From: Stutzerimonas stutzeri
GTDB taxonomy: Bacteria > Pseudomonadota > Gammaproteobacteria > Pseudomonadales > Pseudomonadaceae
Assembly: GCA_002345575.1 (NCBI GenBank)
Contig: DDVX01000019.1
Span: forward strand, 82,397-146,396
Direction of reading: 5' to 3'
DNA length: 64,000 bases
Shown: positions 1-8,660 of the stretch, one piece after another
Layout of the letters: every line of letters starts with the position of its first letter
How positions within the stretch are numbered: the first letter of the stretch is position 1
Notes under the pieces: generated by a model
Told to the model about the DNA's origin: nothing
The model's input: only the letters and a program-made list of their open reading frames with translations
Database searches by the model: none
Made by a program: the position numbers and the translations under genes

Positions 1-1304
1 CTCAGACCGGCGATCAGGCCTTGCCAGAGTCCGACTGGCCCGCTGGCGGCCCCGAACATATCGGTCAGCCCCATCGCATAACCCAGCGGCAGACCGATCC
101 CCCAGTAGGCAAACAGGGTAAAGACCATCGTCATGCGGGTGTCCTGATAACCGCGCAGGGCGCCGGCTGCAGTGACCTGGACGACATCGGAAAACTGGAA
201 TACCGCTGCATAGAAGAAGAGTCCCGCGGCTACCTGGATAACCGCCGGGTCGGTGGTATAGATACGCGCGATCTGTTCGCTGAAAAGCAGCATGGCCATG
301 GCCGAGAAGCAGGCGAAGCACAGTCCGGTAACGATCCCCAGTCCAGCCACGAAACGCGCATCGCGCGGCGCGTTGCGACCCAGTGCCTGGCCGATGCGTA
401 CAGTGATCGCCATGCCCAGTGACAGCGGAATCATAAAGACCAGTGACGTGAAGTTGAGGGCGATCTGATGCCCGGCGACCACCGTCGCGCCGAGCGCACC
501 AATCAGCAGGGCGATCACCGAGAAGATGCTGGCCTCAGCGAATACTGCAATGCCGATCGGAACACCGACGGCCAGCAGGTGGCTTAGCTCAGGCCAGGAC
601 GGCATATCGAAGCGCTCGAACAGTCGACTTGGCTGGTAGCACTCGGCGCGGTGTACCCAGAACAGCATGGCCAAAGCCATGAACAGCATCACTGCAGCGG
701 TAGCCCAGCCACAACCGACACCGCCCATCGCCGGCACGCCCAGCTTGCCGTAGATAAAGATGTAGTTCAGCGGAATGTTCAGCGTCAGGCCGAGCAGGCC
801 GATCACCATGCTGGGGCGGCTATGTCCCAGGCCATCGCTGTAGCTGCGCAGCACCAGATACACCGCCATCGCCGGAAAGCCGCAGGCCACTGCGCGCAAA
901 TAATCCATGCTGGGTCCGATCAGGTTGGTTTCGACCTTCAGCAGGTGCAGCAGCGGTTCGGCATTCCACATCAGGATGGCGGACAGGCTGCCGATGCCCA
1001 GCCCCATCCACAGAGCCTGGCGTACCACCGGCCCGATCCGTTCATGCTCGCCAGCGCCGAAGCGTTTGGCCACGCTTGGTGTGGTCGCCAGGATCACGCC
1101 GCTGGTCAGCAGAAGCATCGGTACCCACACCGAGTTGCCCAGGGCGACGGCCGCCAGATCGCGTGGACTGACGCGGCCGGCCATCATCGTGTCGACGAAC
1201 CCCATGGCAGTATTGGCCAGCTGCCCGATCATCATGGGCAGCGCAATAGCGAAGAGGGCGCGCAGTTCTCTGCGCACCCGTCTGAGTCTTGGCTCAGCAG
1301 GCAT
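1..1304 (-). CDS. MATE-family multidrug efflux transporter (NorM/PmpM-like), 3' end cut by window edge
   Basis: Reading the minus strand from the ATG at 1304 gives an open frame that runs off the window without a stop, so the C-terminus is missing. The protein starts MPAEPRLRRVRRELRALFAI and then shows repeated hydrophobic helices typical of the MatE fold, including an early PMMIGQLANTAMGFVDTMMAG segment and a second half with LNFTSLVFMIPLSLGMA. About 434 residues are visible, close to a full family member (about 450-470). MATE proteins export cationic drugs across the inner membrane using Na+ or H+ gradients. It is divergent from pdxB, with about 110 bp between them. The family is clear; the substrate cannot be read from sequence. 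Confidence 0.88.
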   Translation of the reverse strand, partial: MPAEPRLRRVRRELRALFAIALPMMIGQLANTAMGFVDTMMAGRVSPRDLAAVALGNSVWVPMLLLTSGVILATTPSVAKRFGAGEHERIGPVVRQALWMGLGIGSLSAILMWNAEPLLHLLKVETNLIGPSMDYLRAVACGFPAMAVYLVLRSYSDGLGHSRPSMVIGLLGLTLNIPLNYIFIYGKLGVPAMGGVGCGWATAAVMLFMALAMLFWVHRAECYQPSRLFERFDMPSWPELSHLLAVGVPIGIAVFAEASIFSVIALLIGALGATVVAGHQIALNFTSLVFMIPLSLGMAITVRIGQALGRNAPRDARFVAGLGIVTGLCFACFSAMAMLLFSEQIARIYTTDPAVIQVAAGLFFYAAVFQFSDVVQVTAAGALRGYQDTRMTMVFTLFAYWGIGLPLGYAMGLTDMFGAASGPVGLWQGLIAGL

Positions 1305-1414
1305 TTCCAGGCGATCCGAGTTGTATACAGGAAGCGGTGTAGTCTACGCCCCGCGCAGCACCCCCGGAAGGCTGCTGCGGTCTAGAATAGGCCTATCACT
1401 GACGGGAGCACTGT

Positions 1415-2557
1415 ATGCGCATTCTTGCCGACGAAAATATTCCACTGGTCGAATCCTTCTTCGCTGAATACGGCGAAATTCGGCGTATGCCAGGGCGAGA
1501 GATCAATAGGGCGGCGCTGGAGCAGGCTGATGTGCTGCTGGTGCGTTCGGTGACTCGGGTTGATCGTGAGCTTCTCCAAGACAGCCAGGTGCGTTTCGTC
1601 GGCACCTGCACCATCGGCACTGATCATCTGGATCTGGATTATTTCGCAGAGGCTGGCATTGCTTGGGCCAGTGCTCCGGGTTGCAACGCACGTGGCGTAG
1701 TGGATTACGTGCTTGGCTGCCTGCTGGCGCTGGCCGAGGGTGAGGGAATTGAGCTGGCCGGTCGGCGCTATGGCGTGGTCGGAGCTGGTGAGGTCGGCGG
1801 CCGGCTGGTGGAAGTCCTGCGAGGGTTGGGCTGGAATGTGCGGGTTTGTGATCCGCCACGTCAGGCGCGTGAGGCAGGTGACTTCGTCAGCCTTGAGGAG
1901 ATCATCGAGGAGTGCGATGTCATCAGCCTGCACACGCCGCTAACACTCGAAGGTGAACATGCCACCTTCCATTTGCTTGACCAGGCACGCCTCCTACAGA
2001 TGCGCCCTGGCAGCTGGCTGATCAACGCTAGCCGCGGCGCGGTAGTCGATAATGCTGCACTGCGCGGCCAGTTGGCGCAGCGCCAGGACATTCAAGCCGT
2101 ACTGGATGTTTGGGAAGGTGAGCCACAGGTGGATGTTGAACTGGCCGAACTGTGCTGGGTCGCCACGCCGCATATTGCCGGCTACAGCCTGGACGGAAAG
2201 CTGCGCGGCACGGCGCAAATTTACCAGGCGTTCTGCGCAAGTCAGGGGCTGGAGCCGAAAGTCGAGCTGGCTGAGCTGCTGCCAACGGCGCCTTTGCGCA
2301 GTCTTTCGTTTGCGAGCACGGCTACACCGGAGGAGGTGCTGACGACCCTCTGCCGGGCGGTATACGACCCGCGTCGTGACGATACGGCCTTCCGTCGGAG
2401 CCTGGGCGGCGATGAGGAGCAGCGCCGCTGGGGTTTCGATCAGCTACGCAAACACTATCCGCCGCGGCGGGAAATAGATGGGTTGGAAGTGGATGTAGCG
2501 GGGCAGGCATCGCTGGAACGGGTCGTGCGAGCGCTGGGTTGCCAACTGAAAGGCTGA
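1415..2557 (+). CDS. pdxB: Erythronate-4-phosphate dehydrogenase PdxB
   Basis: This 380-residue protein is a D-2-hydroxyacid dehydrogenase that oxidises 4-phospho-D-erythronate in the DXP-dependent route to pyridoxal 5'-phosphate. The Rossmann motif GVVGAGEVGG is at about residues 120-129. The catalytic Arg (NASRGAV, R207), Glu (WEGEP, E236) and His (TPHIAGY, H253) are all present. The roughly 100-residue C-terminal extension after the catalytic core is the PdxB-specific dimerisation domain, which separates it from SerA or Ldh. The start ATG at 1415 begins the conserved MRILADENIP. It stands as a single gene between a divergent MATE gene and dnaX. Confidence 0.96.
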   Translation: MRILADENIPLVESFFAEYGEIRRMPGREINRAALEQADVLLVRSVTRVDRELLQDSQVRFVGTCTIGTDHLDLDYFAEAGIAWASAPGCNARGVVDYVLGCLLALAEGEGIELAGRRYGVVGAGEVGGRLVEVLRGLGWNVRVCDPPRQAREAGDFVSLEEIIEECDVISLHTPLTLEGEHATFHLLDQARLLQMRPGSWLINASRGAVVDNAALRGQLAQRQDIQAVLDVWEGEPQVDVELAELCWVATPHIAGYSLDGKLRGTAQIYQAFCASQGLEPKVELAELLPTAPLRSLSFASTATPEEVLTTLCRAVYDPRRDDTAFRRSLGGDEEQRRWGFDQLRKHYPPRREIDGLEVDVAGQASLERVVRALGCQLKG

Positions 2558-2640
2558 TGAGTCGAATGTGACAGGCCGGATGCAATTTGCGGCCTGCTCC
2601 GCTAGCATTACCCGTCCTCTGCTTTCCCCGCGATGGTGTT

Positions 2641-4650
2641 ATGAGTTATCAGGTTCTGGCCCGTAAATGGCGTCCACGCTCGTTCGGCGAAATGGTCGGG
2701 CAGACGCATGTGCTCAAGGCCCTGGTCAATGCGCTGGACAGCCAGCGCCTGCATCACGCCTATCTGTTCACCGGCACGCGAGGGGTGGGCAAGACCACCA
2801 TTGCGCGAATCATCGCCAAGTGCCTGAACTGCGAAACCGGAGTCAGCTCCACGCCCTGTGGAGAATGTTCGGTGTGCCGCGAGATCGACGAAGGTCGTTT
2901 CGTCGACCTGATCGAAGTTGATGCGGCGAGCAGGACCAAGGTCGAAGACACGCGCGAGTTGCTGGACAACGTGCAGTACGCACCCAGTCGGGGCCGCTTC
3001 AAGGTCTACCTGATCGACGAAGTGCATATGCTTTCGTCGCACTCCTTCAACGCGCTGCTGAAGACGCTTGAAGAACCGCCGCCGCACGTCAAGTTTCTGC
3101 TGGCTACCACTGATCCGCAGAAGCTACCGGTCACCATCCTCTCGCGCTGCCTGCAGTTCTCGCTGAAGAACATGCCGCCGGAACGTGTGGTCGAGCACCT
3201 GACCCATGTGCTGGGTGTGGAAAACGTACCGTTCGAGGAAGACGCCCTCTGGCTGCTGGGGCGCGCTGCTGACGGCTCGATGCGCGATGCCATGAGCCTG
3301 ACCGATCAGGCGATTGCCTTCGGCGAAGGCAAGGTGCTGGCCGAGGATGTGCGCAGCATGCTCGGCACACTGGATCATGGTCAGGTCTACGGAGTGCTGC
3401 AGGCGCTGCTAGAAGGTGATGCCCGAGCGCTGTTGGAAGCGGTTCGTCATCTTGCCGAGCAAGGCCCTGACTGGGGTGGTGTGCTGGCCGAGATACTCAA
3501 TGTCCTGCATCGCGTGGCTATCGCTCAGGCGTTGCCCGAGGCGGTGGACAATGGGCAGGGCGATCGCGACCGGGTGCTGGCTCTGGCCCAGGCCTTGCCT
3601 GCCGAGGACGTGCAGTTCTATTACCAGGTGGGCCTGATCGGTCGTCGCGATCTGCCCCTGGCGCCGGACCCGCGTAGCGGTTTCGAGATGGTTCTGCTGC
3701 GTATGCTGGCATTTCGCCCGGCCGGTAGTGAAAACGCTCCGCGAATACCCTTAAAGAATCAGGGGATCAGTCCGGCCACGACTGATCCCCAGGCGGCGCC
3801 GGTGGCCGCCACGACGGCTGCACCTGTAGCACCTGTTTCTGTTGCGGCACCAGCCAACGTCGCCGCCGAGCCTGATGTTTCGCCGCAGCCTGTTGCAGAG
3901 GCGGCTAATGAACCCGCTTTTAGTGAGCCTGCAGTGTCTGAACAGGCGCCTGTCGCCGAGAAATCTGTAGCACAGCCTACGCCTTTAGTGCCGCCAATTG
4001 ATCTGCCTTGGGAAGAGCGTCCAGCCCCATCTGTCAGCGAGCCGCCCGCCAACAGCGTGCCGAATGAAGCCGCTAGCCAACCGGTTGTGTCTGTTGCCGT
4101 GACGGCTCCGGTCGAGGACGTGGATGATGACGAGCCGCCGTTGAGCGATGAGGATTATTTCGAGGCCGAAACCCAGGCAGAAGCCTATCTGCATACGCTT
4201 GATACGCTGGAACCCGCTGCGGCAGAAGCCGAGCCGGCACTCGCCATGGAGCCGGCCACGGGGCTGGCAGCGGAGTGGCAGAGCATCTATCTCAAGCTTG
4301 GCTTGTCTGGATTGACCGGCAGCATCGCATCCAACTGCACCCTGGTTTCAGTCGAAGGTGATAGCTGGCTGATGCACCTGGACCCAGCGCAGAGCGCGTT
4401 GTTTAACACCACCCAGCAGCGACGGCTGAACGAGGCGCTCGACCAGTATCATGGCCGCCCGCTGAAGCTGGTGATTGAGCTGCAGAAACCTGAGCAGGAA
4501 ACACCGGCCCAGGCGGCAGCTCGCTATCGTGCGCAGCGGCAGCAGGCCGCCGAGCAATCGATCCAGTCCGATCCGCTGGTCCAACAACTGATGCAGCAAT
4601 TTGCGGCAGTGATCCGCGAAGGCACTATCGAACCCCTGGAACAACCCTGA
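2641..4650 (+). CDS. dnaX: DNA polymerase III tau (gamma/tau) subunit DnaX
   Basis: DnaX is the clamp-loader ATPase that also tethers the polymerase core and DnaB. I chose the ATG at 2641 because MSYQVLARKWRPRSFGEMVG is the universal DnaX N-terminus; the frame is open 54 bp upstream but that extension is not conserved in type. Visible are Walker A G45-T52 (GTRGVGKT), zinc cysteines C64, C73, C76 and C79, the DEVHML Walker B, and the SRC motif in LSRCLQF. Domain III ends near residue 370. A Pro/Ala-rich linker of about 180 residues follows, then the tau-specific C-terminal domain. I see no A-rich slippery heptamer of the E. coli type in the linker, so a programmed gamma frameshift is not supported. 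It is followed 19 bp later by ybaB. Confidence 0.96.
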   Translation: MSYQVLARKWRPRSFGEMVGQTHVLKALVNALDSQRLHHAYLFTGTRGVGKTTIARIIAKCLNCETGVSSTPCGECSVCREIDEGRFVDLIEVDAASRTKVEDTRELLDNVQYAPSRGRFKVYLIDEVHMLSSHSFNALLKTLEEPPPHVKFLLATTDPQKLPVTILSRCLQFSLKNMPPERVVEHLTHVLGVENVPFEEDALWLLGRAADGSMRDAMSLTDQAIAFGEGKVLAEDVRSMLGTLDHGQVYGVLQALLEGDARALLEAVRHLAEQGPDWGGVLAEILNVLHRVAIAQALPEAVDNGQGDRDRVLALAQALPAEDVQFYYQVGLIGRRDLPLAPDPRSGFEMVLLRMLAFRPAGSENAPRIPLKNQGISPATTDPQAAPVAATTAAPVAPVSVAAPANVAAEPDVSPQPVAEAANEPAFSEPAVSEQAPVAEKSVAQPTPLVPPIDLPWEERPAPSVSEPPANSVPNEAASQPVVSVAVTAPVEDVDDDEPPLSDEDYFEAETQAEAYLHTLDTLEPAAAEAEPALAMEPATGLAAEWQSIYLKLGLSGLTGSIASNCTLVSVEGDSWLMHLDPAQSALFNTTQQRRLNEALDQYHGRPLKLVIELQKPEQETPAQAAARYRAQRQQAAEQSIQSDPLVQQLMQQFAAVIREGTIEPLEQP

Positions 4651-4669
4651 CTGACCCGAGGACACAGAC

Positions 4670-4996
4670 ATGATGAAAGGTGGCATGGCCGGCCTGATGA
4701 AGCAGGCGCAGCAGATGCAGGAAAAAATGCAGAAGATGCAGGAAGAGCTGGCAAACGCCGAAGTGACCGGTCAGTCCGGTGCCGGCCTGGTCAGCGTGGT
4801 GATGAATGGTCGTCATGACGTCAAGCGCGTCAGCTTGGATGACAGTCTGATGCAGGAAGACAAAGACATTCTCGAAGATCTGATTGCCGCCGCCGTGAAC
4901 GATGCGGTACGCAAGATCGAAGCGAACAGCCAGGAAAAGATGTCGGGCATGACTGCTGGCATGCAGCTCCCGCCTGGCTTCAAAATGCCCTTCTAA
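4670..4996 (+). CDS. ybaB: Nucleoid-associated protein YbaB/EbfC family
   Basis: This 108-residue protein has the YbaB pattern: an N-terminal Met/Gln-rich helix (GLMKQAQQMQEKMQKMQEEL), a central beta section (GLVSVVMNGRHDVKRVSLD) and a C-terminal helix with DLIAAAVNDAV. Family members form tweezer-shaped dimers that bind DNA. A ribosome-binding sequence (gaggac) precedes the ATG. The order dnaX-ybaB-recR is conserved widely in gammaproteobacteria and suggests one transcription unit. Confidence 0.95.
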   Translation: MMKGGMAGLMKQAQQMQEKMQKMQEELANAEVTGQSGAGLVSVVMNGRHDVKRVSLDDSLMQEDKDILEDLIAAAVNDAVRKIEANSQEKMSGMTAGMQLPPGFKMPF

Positions 4997-5072
4997 AAAC
5001 CGCTGAAAGTTGCAAGTGACAAGCTTCAAGTAAAGGCTTGCTGGGGCGGCGAGATTGGTCGCCATCCTGATC

Positions 5073-5118
5073 GCTTGCAGCTTGCAGCTTGCAGCTTGCA
5101 GCTTGCAGCTTGCAGCTT
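5073..5118 (+). repeat. Heptanucleotide tandem repeat, six copies of GCTTGCA plus partial
   Basis: Positions 5073-5114 are six perfect head-to-tail copies of GCTTGCA, followed by GCTT. They lie in the ybaB-recR gap, ending 15 bp before the recR start. A looser relative (gttgcaagtgacaagcttcaag) lies just upstream at about 5010-5031, with complementary potential to the array. Seven-base units are prone to slippage; because the array is upstream of the recR start, length change would alter the leader rather than the frame. Confidence 0.9.
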
Positions 5119-5133
5119 TTCACTGAGACCGTT

Positions 5134-5733
5134 ATGAGCTTCAGCCCCCTGATCCGCCAACTTATCGATGCGTTGCGCATTCTCCCCGGTGTTGGGCAGA
5201 AAACGGCACAACGCATGGCCCTGCAGATGCTCGAGCGTGATCGCAGTGGTGGTTTGCGCCTGGCCCAGGCGCTGACACAGGCGATGGAGAATGTCGCGTA
5301 CTGCCAGCGGTGCCGCACGCTTAGTGAGGAAGACCTGTGCGCGCAATGCGCCGATCCCCGCAGGGACGATAGTTTGCTATGCATCGTGCAGAGCCCGGTG
5401 GACGTCTTTGCGGTCGAACAGACCGGATTTCGCGGGCGCTATTTTGTGCTCAAGGGACACCTCTCGCCCCTTGATGGCCTGGGGCCGGAGGCCATCGGCA
5501 TTCCTGAGTTGCTGACCCGGGTGGCGGCGAGCAGTTTCAGTGAAGTGATCCTGGCCACGAACCCGACCGTTGAAGGCGAGGCCACCGCACATTACATCGC
5601 ACAGCTGTTGATTCCTAAAGGTCTGACCCTTAGCCGTATTGCCCACGGTGTGCCGCTGGGTGGCGAACTGGATCTGGTGGACGGCGGCACCCTCGCTCAC
5701 GCACTGGCCGGACGCAAGACCATCAGTTTGTAG
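5134..5733 (+). CDS. recR: Recombination mediator protein RecR
   Basis: RecR works with RecF and RecO to load RecA on gapped DNA. The 199-residue product begins MSFSPLIRQLIDALRILPGV, the helix-hairpin-helix region, followed by a four-cysteine zinc finger (CQRCRTLSEEDLCAQC) and a Toprim domain beginning LLCIVQSPVDVFAVE. I use the ATG at 5134. The frame is open further upstream, but that extension would be encoded by the GCTTGCA repeat array and is not part of the family. It is the last gene of a likely dnaX-ybaB-recR unit. Confidence 0.96.
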   Translation: MSFSPLIRQLIDALRILPGVGQKTAQRMALQMLERDRSGGLRLAQALTQAMENVAYCQRCRTLSEEDLCAQCADPRRDDSLLCIVQSPVDVFAVEQTGFRGRYFVLKGHLSPLDGLGPEAIGIPELLTRVAASSFSEVILATNPTVEGEATAHYIAQLLIPKGLTLSRIAHGVPLGGELDLVDGGTLAHALAGRKTISL

Positions 5734-5859
5734 GTAGGCTTCGCGAAGCAGCATAACTTTCTGGCTTCCCTTGCGCGCTTATAACCGGTGATTGGGTGCA
5801 TATGGCCACTCAGCAGGTGCGGCCTGCTTAGCAGATCGTGTAAAGTTCTAAGCCAATGA

Positions 5860-5907
5860 GCACATATAGCTGAAAAGAATATAAGGCTTTCTTTTAGTTA
5901 TATGTGC
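5860..5907. promoter_or_regulatory. 48-bp inverted repeat in the leader of the ABC importer operon
   Basis: GCACATATA at 5860-5868 is mirrored exactly by TATATGTGC at 5899-5907. The inner arms (AAAAGAA near 5873-5879 and TTCTTTT near 5889-5895) also pair. The whole region is AT-rich and ends 25 bp before the start codon at 5933. No T-run follows the outer arm, so an operator or a 5' UTR hairpin is more likely than a terminator. The 5734-5932 gap holds nothing else I can recognise. Confidence 0.6.
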
Positions 5908-5932
5908 AGGCATGCACTGCGTGAGGTCGAAG

Positions 5933-6922
5933 ATGAAGGCAAGATATTGGCTGGTTCCCGCTCTGTTGCTGATAAGTGCATTCGCGCAGGCACAGGAAAA
6001 ATTCAAAGTAGGCTATATCCGCGTCATGGACGATGCCCAGGCGATGGTGGCTTACGAGGCGAAGCTCTATGAAAAGCACGGCCTTGATGTTGAACTGATT
6101 GAGTTCAGCTCCGGTACCGACCTGATCAAAGCCATTGTCGGTGGTCAGCTGGACACCGGTGTGCTGGGCTTCACCAACGCTGTGGCATGGGCCTCCAAGG
6201 GCGCGGACCTGAAAGTGGTTGGCGGCGCGCAGCAAGGCTATCACTCGATTCTGGTGCGTAACGAAACCGGTATCGAAGATGTTGCTGGGCTCAAGGGCCA
6301 CAGTCTGGCTTCCCAGCGCGAAGGCAGCACCGCTGACTCGGTACTGCGCGGCGTAACGCTGAAGGCTGCCGGGCTCACGCCAAGCGACCTGAACATCATG
6401 GGTGTCAGCCCGGCGGTTGCCGTGCAGTCGCTGGTATCCGGCCGAGTCGATGCAGCCTTCCTCTTCGAACCCTATGACCGCATCGCCCAGCTGGTAGCGC
6501 CGGTAAAGCAGATCTACGAGATCGGTGAAGTCTGGCCTTTCCCCTGCATGGTGGTAATTACCTCTGGTGATATTCTGGCCAAGCGCAAGGACGCCGTCTG
6601 GAAGTCCCTCGACGCCCAGCGCGAAGCCATCGAACTGCTGGAGAATCAGCCGGCCGAAGCGGCCAAGCTGATCGCCAACTATTTCATCGCCGAGCCGACA
6701 CTCAAGACTCTTGAGCGTGGCGAGTTGCCGCGCGAAGTAGTGATCGAAGAGGCCATCGCCACACAGGATTTCACTTCCAAGCTGGGCGAGGCGGATCTGG
6801 CGCGCATCCAGGAGCTGGCCGATATTCTGCAAGAACTGGGCTCGCTGAAAACCCGTGACGGCAAGCCGTTCGATACCAGTGCCATTCTGGATCTGTCCTG
6901 GCAGGAAGCCCGTGAGCTCTAG
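5933..6922 (+). CDS. ABC transporter periplasmic substrate-binding protein (SsuA/TauA/NMT1 type)
   Basis: The ATG at 5933 gives a classical Sec signal peptide (MKARYWLVPALLLISAFAQA) with cleavage before QEKFKVGYI; an ATG 21 bp upstream is in frame but would spoil the signal. The 329-residue protein has the type-2 periplasmic-binding fold of the taurine/sulfonate/nitrate group, with conserved-looking blocks GLDVELIEFSSGTDLIKAI and GRVDAAFLFEPYD. It is the first gene of an importer operon with the ATPase at 7134, the permease at 7877 and a second small binding-protein-like gene at 8661. The substrate is not evident; alkanesulfonates, taurine, nitrate or a thiamine precursor are all possible for this family. 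Confidence 0.88.
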   Translation: MKARYWLVPALLLISAFAQAQEKFKVGYIRVMDDAQAMVAYEAKLYEKHGLDVELIEFSSGTDLIKAIVGGQLDTGVLGFTNAVAWASKGADLKVVGGAQQGYHSILVRNETGIEDVAGLKGHSLASQREGSTADSVLRGVTLKAAGLTPSDLNIMGVSPAVAVQSLVSGRVDAAFLFEPYDRIAQLVAPVKQIYEIGEVWPFPCMVVITSGDILAKRKDAVWKSLDAQREAIELLENQPAEAAKLIANYFIAEPTLKTLERGELPREVVIEEAIATQDFTSKLGEADLARIQELADILQELGSLKTRDGKPFDTSAILDLSWQEAREL

Positions 6923-7044
6923 CTGAAACTACCTGCGTTGCAGATACAGCGTTAAGAACAGGCTAAAAATGCTTATTTACAACTGTAAACTCCGCTTTTT
7001 CGCCTGTTCTTGCCTCGTCTCGGCTGCCTCGCCAACGTTTCAGC
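6922..7044. repeat. Dispersed palindromic element, copy 1 (degenerate)
   Basis: This is an imperfect palindrome bounded by GCTGAAAC (6922-6929) and GTTTCAGC (7037-7044), with inner arms GAACAGGC (6956-6963) and GCCTGTTC. It shares its internal order (ctacctgcgttg, agcgttaa.aacaggc, aaactc.gc, cgcctgtt.ttgcctcgtct, ctgcctcgcc) with the copies at 9352-9550 and 44064-44207. Its first base is the last base of the stop codon of the preceding gene. It is non-coding and sits inside the importer operon. Confidence 0.7.
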
Positions 7045-7133
7045 GATCAAAGTAAAGTTATTCATTGCCCGGCCAGGTGCCGGGCAGCTTTTATTCTGCC
7101 GGCTGATGCCGGCGAAGTACTTTCAGGTTTTTC

Positions 7134-7880
7134 ATGCAACTCAGATTCGAAGACGTAGACAAGCAGTTCGGCCAGCTTGAAGTCATCAAGGGCTTCAATG
7201 CCGAATTTTCCCAGGGCGAGCTGGTAGCGCTGGTCGGGCCATCCGGTTGTGGCAAGTCGACTCTGCTGCATCTGGTAGCTGGTCTGGAGGACCCCAGCGC
7301 TGGCCGTGTGCTGGCCGATGGCGAGACAATTCCCGGGCCGAGCCCAAGGCGCACGCTGGTATTCCAGGAACATGCGCTCTATCCCTGGTTGAGCCTGCAG
7401 GGCAACGTCGCCATGGCGCTGGAGCTGCAGGGCGTGGCCAAAGCCAGCGCCTTCGAGCAGGCCAAGGCCTGGCTGGCGCGAGTGAGCCTGGATGGTTTTG
7501 AGCATTACTATCCGCACCAGGTGTCCGGTGGCATGCGCCAGCGCACTGCTCTTGCGCGTGCGTTCATCGCCAGCCCCGAAGTCCTTCTGCTTGATGAGCC
7601 CTTCGGTGCGCTGGATGCTCTGACCCGTATGGCGCTGCAAGATGTACTTTTGGATCTGATCAAAGAGCATCAGCCCACCGTGCTGCTGGTGACCCATGAC
7701 GTCGATGAGGCGCTTTATCTAGCCGATCATGTGCTGGTATTCAGCGCTCGTCCGGCTCGGGTATTGAAAACCTTCAACTTCACCCATTGTGAAAAAAGCC
7801 ACGATCTCACTGCGTTTGCTGCAGAGCGCACCGAAATCCTGCGCCTGCTGGGAATCAAGACGGAGGTCACCCAGGCATGA
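7134..7880 (+). CDS. ABC transporter ATP-binding protein (SsuB/TauB type)
   Basis: This 248-residue cytoplasmic ATPase powers the importer. Walker A is GPSGCGKST (residues 35-43). The Q-loop lies in VFQEHALYPWL, the signature is VSGGMRQR (a Met replaces the usual Gln), Walker B is LLLDEPFGALDA, and the H-loop is VTHD. All catalytic elements look intact. Its 3' end overlaps the permease start by 4 bp (ATGA), indicating translational coupling. The upstream 210 bp contains palindromic element copy 1, so expression may depend on read-through across that element. Confidence 0.93.
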   Translation: MQLRFEDVDKQFGQLEVIKGFNAEFSQGELVALVGPSGCGKSTLLHLVAGLEDPSAGRVLADGETIPGPSPRRTLVFQEHALYPWLSLQGNVAMALELQGVAKASAFEQAKAWLARVSLDGFEHYYPHQVSGGMRQRTALARAFIASPEVLLLDEPFGALDALTRMALQDVLLDLIKEHQPTVLLVTHDVDEALYLADHVLVFSARPARVLKTFNFTHCEKSHDLTAFAAERTEILRLLGIKTEVTQA

Positions 7881-8650
7881 GCCAGCCTCGTCGTCTTACC
7901 GGTCCGAAAAAATATCTCGCCGTGTTCCTGGCGGTCCTGTTCATCCTGCTGATCTGGCAAGTGGCCGCCTGGAGCCTGCCGTCGTTCCTGATGCCGGGCA
8001 TTCCTACCGTGGTCGAGCGGCTGTTCACCACGGTTCAGGAGCAGGCGTTCCTCGAAGGCCTGTACGGCAGCATGAGTCGCCTGGGCACGGCCTACAGTTT
8101 TGCCTTGCTGTTCGGCATCGGTTTCGGCCTGGTCGGTGGGGTGTTGTTCTTCTTCCGTGAGATCCTGCGCTCAGCCATCGTTATTCTGCAGTCGATTCCC
8201 TCTATTGCCTGGGTGCCGCTGTTTCTAATCGTTATGGGCTTCGGCAACCTGCCGATCATCGTGGTAGTGGCGCTATCGGCCTTCTTCCCCATGGCGTTGT
8301 CGGTGATGAATGCCACCGAAAGTGTGCAACCGGTGCATGTCTCGGCGGCGCGGGTGATGGGAGCGTCACGTTGGCAGCTGCTGCGTCGCGTCTACCTGCC
8401 GGCAGTGATGCCCGAGCTGATCACTGGCGCCCAGCTGGCGTTTGGCAACGCCTGGCGCGCACTGATCTCTGCTGAGATGCTGATCGGCTTCGGTCAGGGC
8501 CTGGGGCGTTCACTGGCCTATTCCGGTGAGATCGCCGATATGACCGGGGTGATGATGAATATCCTGGTAATAGCCATCCTTGCCACGCTGATCGATCAGG
8601 TGGTACTGGAAAAATTCAAGCAACGGATGCTGCGTTACCAATACGTCTGA
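7877..8650 (+). CDS. ABC transporter inner-membrane permease (SsuC/TauC type)
   Basis: This 257-residue membrane protein has about six hydrophobic segments. It carries the BPD_transp_1 coupling loop (AARVMGASRWQLLRRVYLPA), which docks on the ATPase. It starts inside the last codons of the ATPase gene. Together with the upstream binding protein and ATPase it forms a complete single-permease importer of the nitrate/sulfonate/taurine class. Confidence 0.93.
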   Translation: MSQPRRLTGPKKYLAVFLAVLFILLIWQVAAWSLPSFLMPGIPTVVERLFTTVQEQAFLEGLYGSMSRLGTAYSFALLFGIGFGLVGGVLFFFREILRSAIVILQSIPSIAWVPLFLIVMGFGNLPIIVVVALSAFFPMALSVMNATESVQPVHVSAARVMGASRWQLLRRVYLPAVMPELITGAQLAFGNAWRALISAEMLIGFGQGLGRSLAYSGEIADMTGVMMNILVIAILATLIDQVVLEKFKQRMLRYQYV

Positions 8651-8660
8651 GGTCGCTGCC

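Noticed and set aside
3700..3800. Possible programmed frameshift in dnaX for a gamma subunit
   Set aside because: No A-AAA-AAG type slippery site was seen in the linker.
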